Assembly (NCBI GenBank): GCA_004322045.1 | Contig: SCRN01000025.1 | Span: 1 to 64,000 of the forward strand | Length of the DNA: 64,000 nucleotides | DNA from: Paraburkholderia sp. | Lineage (GTDB): Bacteria; Pseudomonadota; Gammaproteobacteria; Burkholderiales; Burkholderiaceae | Reading direction: 5' to 3' | In this document: positions 50,428-57,981 of the stretch, in pieces | Numbering within the stretch: position 1 is the stretch's first letter | Layout: every line of letters begins with the position of its first letter | The notes under the pieces: generated by a model | What the model was told of the DNA's origin: nothing | What the model saw: only the letters and a program-made list of their open reading frames with translations | Database searches by the model: none | Made by a program: the position numbers and the translations under genes

Positions 50428-50948
50428 GCAACGAAACGAAGAAAACCAGCATCGGCCGCCGTGTCGCACGTGGGATCGCCTACAACATGGTCCCAGGCTA
50501 TCCGATCTACAAGGCGTTTTCGTCCGGCAAGGAAATGATCGTCGGCGGCGCAAAGACAGTGCTCGATCAATACAAAGAACTCGAACGGCAGCGGCCAACA
50601 AGCCGGATTGTGCGCACCTATCGCGAAGCGCTTGCACTCCGACCGGCCGACGCAGCGCCTCTGGAGTCGATCGCGCGGCATTGTCTCAATTGCAAGCGTA
50701 TGTGCCTCTTCGTCGCGTACCTGTGCCTCCTGTCGTTCATCTACGGGGTGGTCGGCAGGTACTTCCTGGTCGTGTTCATCAGTGTTTTTGCTGCCGAGCT
50801 CCCGTTGCTGTTCACGGTCAAGTACGAGCACCGTCTGTGGCAACTGGAGACCGGTCCTCTTCGGCCCGACGAACCGCTTGGCAGCTACGGTGATTTTTTT
50901 CGCTCTCGCGGCGCGCTCCTGCGGTTATTCAATCCGCGTCTCTTCTAA
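50424..50948 (+). CDS. TraX/IcmV-like inner-membrane protein (tentative)
   Basis: A 174-residue protein: a basic amphipathic N-terminus (GRRVARGIAYNMVPGYPIYK), a cytosolic stretch and two TM segments (about 95-135). IcmV/TraX proteins have the same size and layout and are encoded next to DotA/TraY. Here TraY follows at 13 nt. The call rests mainly on layout and context. Confidence 0.6.
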   Translation: MSNETKKTSIGRRVARGIAYNMVPGYPIYKAFSSGKEMIVGGAKTVLDQYKELERQRPTSRIVRTYREALALRPADAAPLESIARHCLNCKRMCLFVAYLCLLSFIYGVVGRYFLVVFISVFAAELPLLFTVKYEHRLWQLETGPLRPDEPLGSYGDFFRSRGALLRLFNPRLF

Positions 50949-50961
50949 CCGGAGTCCGGCG

Positions 50962-53166
50962 ATGCTCAAGCTCAACATGTTCAAGCGCGCAACCGTAGCC
51001 TTATCGCTCGTCCTTGTAGCGGCAACGGCATTTGCCCAACAGGCGAGGGTTTCGGTCGGCGACATCCAGAACGCGGCGAATCGCAGCGGCGACAAGTCGA
51101 TGTCACTGCTGGAACTGGTCTACGGCCCGATCATTCACAACCCGCTGCTCGCTGGAAGTGGATCGGGTGGCATGATGGCGCAACTGTTCCTCGTGCTGAA
51201 TGCATGCATGCTCGCGGTCGGCGCGGTTTGGGCCGGTTATCACTTCCTCACCGCGGCAATTGCGACGGGAGCGGACGGCGAGTTCATGGGCCAGAAAAAA
51301 TCGTCGCCCTGGTTCATGATCCGAACAGGGGCCGGCTTCACTGGCCTAGTTCCGATCTTTGCGGGCTACAACGGCGCGCAAGCCGTTATGCTTTGGGGAA
51401 CAATGTTCGGCGTTGGTGTTGCGAACCTGTCGCTCGATGCGGCGGTTACCGTGCTCAATAGCGGCGGTTCGATGATCGCGACGCCGGCCGCGCCGCAAGC
51501 AACGACCTTGGCAAAGGCTCTGTTCGAAGCGAACCTGTGCGCGCAGGCCGCAAACACGGCCATCGACGACATGCCCAACGACACGGGCGTGTCGGTTGAT
51601 CCCGCCGAGAAATTCATTTCGTCCGGGACCGGATCAAAGATCGTCTTGATAAACGGGCGTGGTCTTTCCTGCGGCGGGGCGGAAATTGGGATTTCGGCCC
51701 CGCCGTCGATCCCGCAATACGATGCCATGGGCATGGCCGTTTATATGAACGACCCGGCCCCGGAGTATGACAACCTGCTTTCCGCTCACCAAAGCGCGCT
51801 CAAGGCGGTGCAATCAACGCTGTCCGGTGCCGCGCAAGCCTACGTGTCAGCTATCGACAGGCAGGGTCAACCGGCCGACCCTGCGAACACCATCAATCAG
51901 GCCGCATTGCAATACCAGGCCACAATCACGAAGGCGCTCGCGGACTCGTCAAGCGGCATCAACCAGCTTGCAAGCGTCATCCAGTCGAACCTCCACCGTG
52001 ACGGCTGGATCATGACGGGTGCCTGGTATCAGACTTTCGCGCAAGCAAATTCGCAGCTAACAAGCCTCGCGAACGCGACAGCCGCAGCAGTGTCGGGAAC
52101 CAGCCCCGACAACCTGCCTTACCCGCAGTTGTACCGAAAAGTGAGCGCGGTCTACAGCCAGCAACTACAGTTAGACGCATCAGTTACGACCGCCCAAGGC
52201 TCCCTGCAAAACCTGACCACGGGCATTAGCGGCACAGACCCGAAAAGCCTCCTTGGCAAGCTTGTCGACACGCAGGGTCTTGTGAGATGGGCGGTCAACC
52301 TCAACTCGGGACAAGAGCCAAACGGATCGACCAATCCGCTGATCGGCATGAAGAACCTTGGCGACTACATTCTCGACGCTGGCTGGACCGCGCTCGGCAC
52401 GTATGGCGTCGTCAAGGCTACCGTGGGCGCGGCGAAAGAGAGTACGGCCGGGAAAATTGCCGATGTGGTCACCGGTGGCATTACAGGAGTGTTGACGGGC
52501 GCAGGCGACGGCCTGTTGAGCGCGCTCGCTCCGTTCATCGTGATAATCCTCGTCACACTGTTTTTCTTTGGCGCGATGCTGTCGATCTATATCCCAATGC
52601 TGCCGTTCATTGTGTGGTTCGGGGGCATTCTATCGTGGTATGCAGTGGTCGGCGAAAGCGTCGTTGCTGCGCCACTGTGGGCGTTTGCTCACCTTGATGG
52701 CGATGGCGAAGGCATGGGCCAGCGCACCACGCACGGCTACATCTTCCTTCTGAACGTGATGTTCCGCCCCGTCTTCATGGTGATCGGTTTCGTACTTGCC
52801 GGGGCCGGCGTGGTTGTGCTCGGCACGTTGCTCAACACGATGTTCGGAGTCGCATTGGCGAACGCGCAATTCGACTCGTCAACCGGGCTGGTGAGCATCA
52901 TCGGTTACATCGTTCTCTATGTCGGTATGTGCCAGACGTTGGTGCAAGGCACCTTCTCACTGATCCACGTTGTACCCGATCAGGTGTTCGCGTGGATCGG
53001 CGGGCAGATGACGGGTGCGGTTGGTCGTGACATGCACGACAGGTCCAAGGGAGTCTTTGACGCGGGTACGAAGCACGGGCAGGGAGCCGCTACGTCGCTC
53101 GGGCGTGGCTCTCCGAAACCGGCCGGTCCTGGGACCGTCGTACCGCCCCCACCAGCAGACGTTTAA
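50962..53166 (+). CDS. DotA/TraY family type IVB secretion membrane protein
   Basis: A 734-residue protein with a signal peptide (LVLVAATAFAQQ), a TM segment near residues 75-100, a large periplasmic domain (about 130-480) and a C-terminal membrane bundle (about 510-690: APFIVIILVTLFFFGAMLS, YIPMLPFIVWFGGILSWY, then two or three more). The IPMLPFIVWFGGILSW and PLWAFAHLDGDGEGMGQ blocks with GYIFLLNVMFRP are typical of DotA/TraY. In Legionella DotA is an inner-membrane channel component that is also secreted; TraY is its plasmid counterpart. GGAG 7 nt upstream fixes the ATG. A terminator follows. Confidence 0.88.
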   Translation: MLKLNMFKRATVALSLVLVAATAFAQQARVSVGDIQNAANRSGDKSMSLLELVYGPIIHNPLLAGSGSGGMMAQLFLVLNACMLAVGAVWAGYHFLTAAIATGADGEFMGQKKSSPWFMIRTGAGFTGLVPIFAGYNGAQAVMLWGTMFGVGVANLSLDAAVTVLNSGGSMIATPAAPQATTLAKALFEANLCAQAANTAIDDMPNDTGVSVDPAEKFISSGTGSKIVLINGRGLSCGGAEIGISAPPSIPQYDAMGMAVYMNDPAPEYDNLLSAHQSALKAVQSTLSGAAQAYVSAIDRQGQPADPANTINQAALQYQATITKALADSSSGINQLASVIQSNLHRDGWIMTGAWYQTFAQANSQLTSLANATAAAVSGTSPDNLPYPQLYRKVSAVYSQQLQLDASVTTAQGSLQNLTTGISGTDPKSLLGKLVDTQGLVRWAVNLNSGQEPNGSTNPLIGMKNLGDYILDAGWTALGTYGVVKATVGAAKESTAGKIADVVTGGITGVLTGAGDGLLSALAPFIVIILVTLFFFGAMLSIYIPMLPFIVWFGGILSWYAVVGESVVAAPLWAFAHLDGDGEGMGQRTTHGYIFLLNVMFRPVFMVIGFVLAGAGVVVLGTLLNTMFGVALANAQFDSSTGLVSIIGYIVLYVGMCQTLVQGTFSLIHVVPDQVFAWIGGQMTGAVGRDMHDRSKGVFDAGTKHGQGAATSLGRGSPKPAGPGTVVPPPPADV

Positions 53167-53171
53167 TGCAT

Positions 53172-53194
53172 AAGGCCCGTCGATGACGGGTCTT
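53172..53194. terminator. Terminator after the traY-like gene
   Basis: AAGGCCCGTC pairs with GACGGGTCTT around GAT, 5 nt after the stop codon, followed by ATTTCATT. It also lies at the end of the convergent minus-strand gene. Confidence 0.8.
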
Positions 53195-53197
53195 ATT

Positions 53198-53743
53198 TCA
53201 TTGTGACAGCGCTTCGTTGATCGTCTCGATGCGCCCCTCGAACAGCGCATCGGGAATGACGTTGCGATCTCTGAAAGCATCGTCCCGCGTCGCCCGCTCT
53301 GCCTCGATCAGCAGCCGAGCAAGCTCGACCAGTTCCGGGTATGGGCGCACGCTGGCCATCTGGTCATGCACGGTTTGCGAAAAAGCCGTTGCCTCGTGAG
53401 GTATGGCCGTTTTCGCGAGCAGCAGCGCGCCGGCGACAGCCCGTGTCGCGTCGCTCACCTGGCGCGCGCCGTGGTCGGTCGATGCGAACACTACAAGCCG
53501 GTCCATCAGGTCGCCATGCGTACCGTCCGAAAATAAATGCAGCACGGCGGCTTGCACGTCGGGGTCGGGCAGGTTGATGCGATAGCGGCGACCGTTGCCG
53601 ACGAGCCGCCCAGTTTCGCGGTCCCTGTAGACCGGCTGTATGCCTTTCGCTTCGAGTTCGCGAACCGCCTTTTCAACGGTGGCCTTGGCGCGCTCGAGAA
53701 AAAGCGGGCTTGTCATGTAGCGGCCCAGTTTGTCGGCTGGCAT
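53198..53743 (-). CDS. Hypothetical protein (island)
   Basis: A 181-residue soluble, mostly helical protein (KATVEKAVRELEAKGIQPVY, DRLVVFASTDHGARQVSDAT). A strong AAGGAGAGG ribosome site lies 7 nt before the ATG. It is transcribed against the T4SS-like genes. A copy of the 16-nt motif GCGCGACCAAATAACC lies 80 nt upstream. No family recognised. Confidence 0.75.
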   Translation of the reverse strand: MPADKLGRYMTSPLFLERAKATVEKAVRELEAKGIQPVYRDRETGRLVGNGRRYRINLPDPDVQAAVLHLFSDGTHGDLMDRLVVFASTDHGARQVSDATRAVAGALLLAKTAIPHEATAFSQTVHDQMASVRPYPELVELARLLIEAERATRDDAFRDRNVIPDALFEGRIETINEALSQ

Positions 53744-53823
53744 GGCGTCCTCTCCTTTGAGACAAGCATACGCCTACCGCCCGGACCCTCGAAAGCGTTG
53801 ATTTCTGTGGCTGCCGCGCGCAG

Positions 53824-53839
53824 GCGCGACCAAATAACC
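53824..53839 (-). promoter_or_regulatory. 16-nt repeated motif, copy 1
   Basis: GCGCGACCAAATAACC (minus strand GGTTATTTGGTCGCGC). Identical to the copy at 54446-54461 and 13/16 identical to one at 58666-58681. Copies 1 and 2 lie 80 and 100 nt upstream of two minus-strand genes, which suggests a shared operator or promoter element. Confidence 0.5.
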
Positions 53840-53997
53840 TCAATCAGCGGGCAAAATGGGGCTAAGATTTCGGGGCTTTGGAGCCGTTCGGCTGGCTTGC
53901 CGCTCCCCCGCCCTCCCCGATCGTCGCCGAGGGAACTACGGGGCTGTTTTAAAGCCGGGAGAGAACAGCCGGCAAACCTACTCGCTGTGATGCAGCC

Positions 53998-54345
53998 TTA
54001 TAGCTGCATCTGGGGTACGCGCGCCATCTTCAAAGCGGTCTCGACGATGGTGTTCCTGCGTTCTTTGGACACTAGCGGATTTGACGGACTGACCTTAGCG
54101 AGTTCGGCCGCAATCTTTCCCTGCAAGGCATCGAGTGCTTCGGCCCGCGCCTGCATGGCCTCCAACTTCTGACTCAAGGTGTCCCGTTCCTGCTCGACGG
54201 TTGAAAGTTTGGCCTTGAGCTTGCCAGCGTATGCCATCCACTGCTGAGCTACTTCACTATTCCGCTCTGCGACCTGTCTGTTTTGGTCAGCAATGCGTCG
54301 GTTACGTTGGGCAACGCCAAGCGTGTAGGGATCAATCTCAGGCAT
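53998..54345 (-). CDS. Coiled-coil hypothetical protein (island)
   Basis: A 115-residue protein. After MPEIDPYTLGVAQRNRRIAD it forms one long predicted coiled coil (about 18-80, heptads rich in Gln, Glu, Lys and Leu) and ends in a short basic segment (SKERRNTIVETALKMARV). It may be a small DNA-binding or scaffold protein, but no family is recognised. The frame is open upstream to 54498; the ATG at 54345 gives the shortest sensible start. Copy 2 of the 16-nt motif lies 100 nt upstream. Confidence 0.65.
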   Translation of the reverse strand: MPEIDPYTLGVAQRNRRIADQNRQVAERNSEVAQQWMAYAGKLKAKLSTVEQERDTLSQKLEAMQARAEALDALQGKIAAELAKVSPSNPLVSKERRNTIVETALKMARVPQMQL

Positions 54346-54445
54346 GATCAAGGCCCCGTAGTGTTTTCGACGGCGCGGTACTTCGCGAGCGCTTCGTCCA
54401 GTTATTGAGCTACGCCGTGTAGATACTGCGTCGACGACACCGGAA

Positions 54446-54461
54446 GCGCGACCAAATAACC
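54446..54461 (-). promoter_or_regulatory. 16-nt repeated motif, copy 2
   Basis: GCGCGACCAAATAACC, identical to copy 1, 100 nt upstream of the coiled-coil gene; similar bases continue to the right (CCCAGCAGCG against CTCAATCAGCG). Confidence 0.5.
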
Positions 54462-54587
54462 CCAGCAGCGCGCAGGTGTACGTCAGTAAACCATGCAATG
54501 GATTCTCTCATGACGCCGCCGAATCCCGCTACACTGCTCATGTCCACTGTCCGTCGATGATCCGACGGGCAACCGCAACCGGCCCCC

Positions 54588-54890
54588 TTGCCGTTCTCCC
54601 CGGAACCGGAGCTTGTCTTGGAGCTTGATATTCCGACCAACGGGCTTCATCAGTTCGTCGCCGACCTGGCGAAGCGTCACCGCGTGGTCTACGTCCGGGA
54701 TGGTTATAGCGTTATGGCCGAGGTCATTACTCGCCTGTCGGAGGATGACGTGGAACCGCTCGATGAAACCCGGACGCTGCTCATCGCGTTGACTCGCGCG
54801 AAGATCATCGACGGCCCGACAATGGTGACGCTTCTCAGCCGCCACTTAGACGAGACACGCGTTCTCGGTCGCTTCGGGGGAAGCACATGA
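54588..54890 (+). CDS. Small hypothetical protein (island), start uncertain
   Basis: Up to 100 residues. There is no ATG or GTG between the upstream stop (54558) and the conserved-looking part, so the start must be a TTG: 54588, or 54618, which has GGAG 6 nt upstream. The body (ELDIPTNGLHQFVADLAKRH, LSRHLDETRVLGRFGG) is soluble and helical. Its stop overlaps the next ATG by 4 nt, which supports translation. Family unknown. Confidence 0.55.
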   Translation: MPFSPEPELVLELDIPTNGLHQFVADLAKRHRVVYVRDGYSVMAEVITRLSEDDVEPLDETRTLLIALTRAKIIDGPTMVTLLSRHLDETRVLGRFGGST

Positions 54891-55339
54891 TTCAGGCGAG
54901 GGTCTTCTATGACCCGGTTCGCGATCTGCTGGTCGGCACGGTGCTCCCAACCGGGGCCACGCTCGAAGCACACGACGCGCACGAACTGGCCGATTTGCTG
55001 TTTGCCGCAGGCGTGCGGCATGGTCACGTCTCGATGCCAGACTGGCGAGAGGGTGACACGGCACAGGCAAAGGGTGACAAGATCGCGCTCAACGGGCATC
55101 TGAACCGGCTCGGCCAAGCCGAGGCTGCTGAACGCCTCGCGCTGCTCGATAAGGTGCCCGTCATCGCACGCAACGGTCGCCCGTTTGCCGTGCGTCTTTC
55201 TGATATTCCTGAACCCTGGCACAGCGAGTTTTCGCAGAGGCTACGCGGCTCGACTGTTCCTGTACCTGAAGACGGGAACGACCTTGCTTTCGTGTGGGAC
55301 TGGAAGCGCTTCATTAACCGCGATCCGTGGCCGTTGTAA
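54887..55339 (+). CDS. Hypothetical protein (island)
   Basis: A 150-residue soluble protein with a beta-rich start (ARVFYDPVRDLLVGTVLP) and the stretch HVSMPDWREGDTAQ. Coupled by ATGA to the gene before it. Similar small proteins occur in Burkholderia islands, but no function is known to me. Confidence 0.65.
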   Translation: MIQARVFYDPVRDLLVGTVLPTGATLEAHDAHELADLLFAAGVRHGHVSMPDWREGDTAQAKGDKIALNGHLNRLGQAEAAERLALLDKVPVIARNGRPFAVRLSDIPEPWHSEFSQRLRGSTVPVPEDGNDLAFVWDWKRFINRDPWPL

Positions 55340-55369
55340 TCGCGCCGCGAGCCTCATTCAAGGAATCCG

Positions 55370-55615
55370 ATGACCGTTGCCGAACTGATTGCCACGCTGG
55401 GCCGCCTTCCGCCCGATGCGCGAGTGGTCGTGCCGCATTTCTACAGCGGCTTCGATGACGTCGTCCGCGTACATACGCTGCCGATCAAACTCGGCACCGC
55501 GCAGTTGGGAAGGGGCGCGCACGAAGTGGAAAACATGTTTTCGGAGACGCCATTCGAGCCGGACGAAACCGCTGTCGTGCTCGATATCGAGAACGACGTC
55601 GAGGAAGCACCGTGA
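55370..55615 (+). CDS. Small hypothetical protein, paralogue of the next gene
   Basis: An 81-residue protein starting MTVAELIATLGRLPPDARVV, then a beta-rich part ending TAVVLDIEN. The next gene repeats the layout (TVHELIAKLNTPLPDARGIV ... EAVFLDSRR). AAGGAATCCG precedes the ATG. Function unknown; likely the small DUF that accompanies toxin-antitoxin or phage-exclusion clusters, but this is not shown by the sequence. Confidence 0.65.
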   Translation: MTVAELIATLGRLPPDARVVVPHFYSGFDDVVRVHTLPIKLGTAQLGRGAHEVENMFSETPFEPDETAVVLDIENDVEEAP

Positions 55616-55616
55616 C

Positions 55617-56081
55617 ATGTCACCCCATGACGACAAGCGCCCCACGCTTACTGTTCACGAGCTAATTGCGAAACTGAATACGCCGCTGCCAGATGCGCGC
55701 GGAATCGTCGATGGCTCTGAAGGCGGCGTCGATGAGGTGCTCGGCGCGAAGTTGTGCACGATCATTGTCGATGGTGACTATTGCGAGCACGACAGTCTGG
55801 GAATGATGCGCTACTCGCCGCGTGAAGATGGCGTGGAAGGAGAGCACCCCAAGGTCCACGAATCCGATCGCGATGACCCGGACTATGAGGAAGCGGTGTT
55901 CCTCGATTCGCGCCGCGCGCTACTAGCAAGGGATTGGTTTCCGGTCGTTCGTTCGGCCGAACGTCAATCCATACCCCGCGGCGTTCGGCTCGCCGCGTCG
56001 CCATCTCACGGCACCTCGGAGATAGAGGTATGCGTCTCTCTGTCGATTGCGCGTTCGCCGATTTCATCGACTGCGACCTGA
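55617..56081 (+). CDS. Hypothetical protein, paralogue of the preceding gene
   Basis: A 154-residue protein, 1 nt after the stop of its shorter paralogue. Residues 12-105 match its layout (TVHELIAKL, GSEGGVDEVLGAKLC, EEAVFLDSRR). The last 40 residues (from about RSAERQ) look like read-through into non-coding sequence and overlap the exoribonuclease gene by 52 nt, so an original stop near 55,930-55,950 may have been lost. Confidence 0.6.
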   Translation: MSPHDDKRPTLTVHELIAKLNTPLPDARGIVDGSEGGVDEVLGAKLCTIIVDGDYCEHDSLGMMRYSPREDGVEGEHPKVHESDRDDPDYEEAVFLDSRRALLARDWFPVVRSAERQSIPRGVRLAASPSHGTSEIEVCVSLSIARSPISSTAT

Positions 56082-56481
56082 TCAGCATCGCGCTCGTAAC
56101 GGACGACGGCCGCGAGTTGTACGGCGAGCGCTCGGACTTCGATGACGGGAGTTGCAACGCCGTCGTGCGCGAAGCCGTGCTGCCCCAGCTCGGCCAGCAC
56201 GCGGACAGGTATTCACGCGTGAGACGTTGCGCACAGCTCTGCTCGCCTGGCTCGAGCAATTCGCCGGCGAGGCCTATCGCTTTTTCTGGATAGGCTACGC
56301 GAGTGATTGGGATCTGTTGGTCGATCTGCTCGGTGAGGTGCCTGCGGGCTGGCAAGGCGTGCTCGTTGGCGAACTGATCGACTACGACCGAATGGAAACG
56401 TATTTCCGTGAGCGCGCCGGCCGACACCACACCCTCGGCGATGCCCGCGCGCTGCTCTACGCCAGGCAAGAACAACTGTGA
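56030..56481 (+). pseudogene. Frameshifted 3'-5' exoribonuclease (Rv2179c-like, DEDD family)
   Basis: The ATG at 56030 has GGAG 9 nt upstream and starts MRLSVDCAFADFIDCDLISI, the N-terminus of Rv2179c-like exoribonucleases. The frame then breaks near 56207: reading on in the +1 frame from there gives VFTRETLRTALLAWLEQFAG, ASDWDLLVDLLGEVPAGWQG and GRHHTLGDARALL, the rest of the family. One base (most simply a G in ACAGGTATTC) is missing. In addition the first catalytic DxE is DCAF, with Ala (GCG) where GAG codes Glu. Both changes point to a dead gene, unless the indel is a sequencing error. Confidence 0.75.
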
Positions 56482-56603
56482 GTGTTCCCCAACCGACCGA
56501 ACCCATCTCAGGCGTGGATCTCGAAGCCACGAGCGACGACCCTGCAACCGCATTCGACACGGAAACGGTTGAGGTCAGCGCGTTTGGATCGCGGGTGACG
56601 TAG
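56478..56603 (+). CDS. Possible 41-residue ORF coupled to the broken exoribonuclease
   Basis: GTG at 56478 overlaps the previous stop (GTGA). It encodes an acidic peptide (VSVPQPTEPISGVDLEATSD and DTETVEVSAFGSRVT). Only the coupling speaks for it; there is no recognisable family. Confidence 0.25.
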   Translation: MSVPQPTEPISGVDLEATSDDPATAFDTETVEVSAFGSRVT

Positions 56604-56856
56604 ACTGCATTGAAAGTGATAACCGACCAGGCGCTCGGCTAGCATGGCTGGCGACGGCGTGACACCGTCCAGTGACCGCGGTTCGAGCGAAGCACGGGCA
56701 GAAAATCCGTCCTGCTGCCAACCCCCGACGGCTGACTACGGGTGTCGGCCATCAGCAGTCGATTGCCGCATCATCCCCGATGCGGATGTTCGTGTTTGTG
56801 AGATCATCTCCAGTAGAAAAATCTTATAGGGAAGCCGTGAGCTTCAGGGGTATTTG

Positions 56857-57981
56857 ATGACGAGCAAGCTATCTTTACTCACATCGCCAGATGCCGTAAA
56901 AGCCGCGATGGCGGAATGTGACCAACTCGGTCGTGACGACTTTCTCGAGCAATATGGCTATAAACGCTCGCGGCTTTACCAGCTTCACCACCACGGGAAG
57001 ACTTACGACTCGAAAGCTATCGCGGGCGTGGCCTACGGTAAGCAGCATGGTAGTGCGTTGAGGGCGAAGGATTTTTCTGGTGGAGCCGCAACGGTTGCTC
57101 GTGTCCTCGGTCGATTAGGATTTCCTGTCAACGAAACTCCGCACCCGATCGCTAGTCTCGTTAAAGGGGCCACCTATTTGAGGAAGAATTTGCTTGAACA
57201 ATACGGTGGCCAGCTCCAGAAGGGTATCTGGACACCGCGGGAATTTCCGGTTGTCTTCATCTTTACAGGCGACAGCGGCAAGGCCTACGGTTATAGCGAT
57301 GGATGGACTGAGGATGGCATCTTTCGGTACACGGGTGAAGGGCAATCCGGCGATATGACATTCACAACTGGGAATGAGGCAATTCGCGGACATCGCAAGA
57401 ATGGCAAAGACCTACTTTTGTTTGAAGACCTTGGGAAGGGTAAGGGTGTCCGCTATACCGGCTTGTTTGAGTGCGCCTCATGGGACGAGATGAGCGGGAT
57501 CGATAAAGAAAAGAAGTCTCGCAAGATCATAGTTTTCAATCTGATCCCGGTGAAGACCGCCGCTATAGATACTGACATTCCCTTCGAAATTGCTCTGCCT
57601 AACGAAATCCAATCTCTCGATGAACTTAGGGAAGCGGCATATGCTGCATCAGTCGTTGAGAAAGCAATCTCGAAAGCTGGCAATACCAAGCGGTCATGGT
57701 ATGAACGAAGCGCTAAGGTGCGCGCCTATGTACTCGCCCGATCGAAAGGAATTTGCGAAGCTTGTGATGAACCAGCGCCATTCCGCAAAAAGGACGGCAG
57801 CCCCTACTTGGAACCCCACCACACTAGTCGATTAGCGGATGAAGGACCTGATCATCCGGCGTGGGTAGGAGCAATTTGCCCTACGTGCCACAGGCGCATT
57901 CACTCTGGAATAGATGGAACGAACTGGAATAGGCTGCTTCAGGAACGGCTAGAAGCAAAGGAAACGCACAGTCATTCTTGA
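56857..57981 (+). CDS. SRA-like / HNH endonuclease (ScoMcrA-like, type IV restriction candidate)
   Basis: A 374-residue protein in three parts. Residues 1-90 (FLEQYGYKRSRLYQLHHHGK, YDSKAIAGVAYG) match the N-terminal head domain of ScoMcrA-like proteins. Residues 100-240 look like an SRA/YDG-type modified-base reader (YGYSDGWTEDGIFRYTGEGQ, then GDM, GNEAIRGHR, LLLFEDLGKGKGVRYTGLF). Residues 285-365 are a zinc-bound HNH nuclease (CEACDEPAPF, LEPHHTSRLADEGPDHP, CPTCHRRIHSG). It would cut DNA carrying methylated or otherwise modified bases. No methyltransferase is adjacent, as expected for type IV. AGGGG precedes the ATG. The gene is AT-richer than its neighbours. Confidence 0.85.
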   Translation: MTSKLSLLTSPDAVKAAMAECDQLGRDDFLEQYGYKRSRLYQLHHHGKTYDSKAIAGVAYGKQHGSALRAKDFSGGAATVARVLGRLGFPVNETPHPIASLVKGATYLRKNLLEQYGGQLQKGIWTPREFPVVFIFTGDSGKAYGYSDGWTEDGIFRYTGEGQSGDMTFTTGNEAIRGHRKNGKDLLLFEDLGKGKGVRYTGLFECASWDEMSGIDKEKKSRKIIVFNLIPVKTAAIDTDIPFEIALPNEIQSLDELREAAYAASVVEKAISKAGNTKRSWYERSAKVRAYVLARSKGICEACDEPAPFRKKDGSPYLEPHHTSRLADEGPDHPAWVGAICPTCHRRIHSGIDGTNWNRLLQERLEAKETHSHS

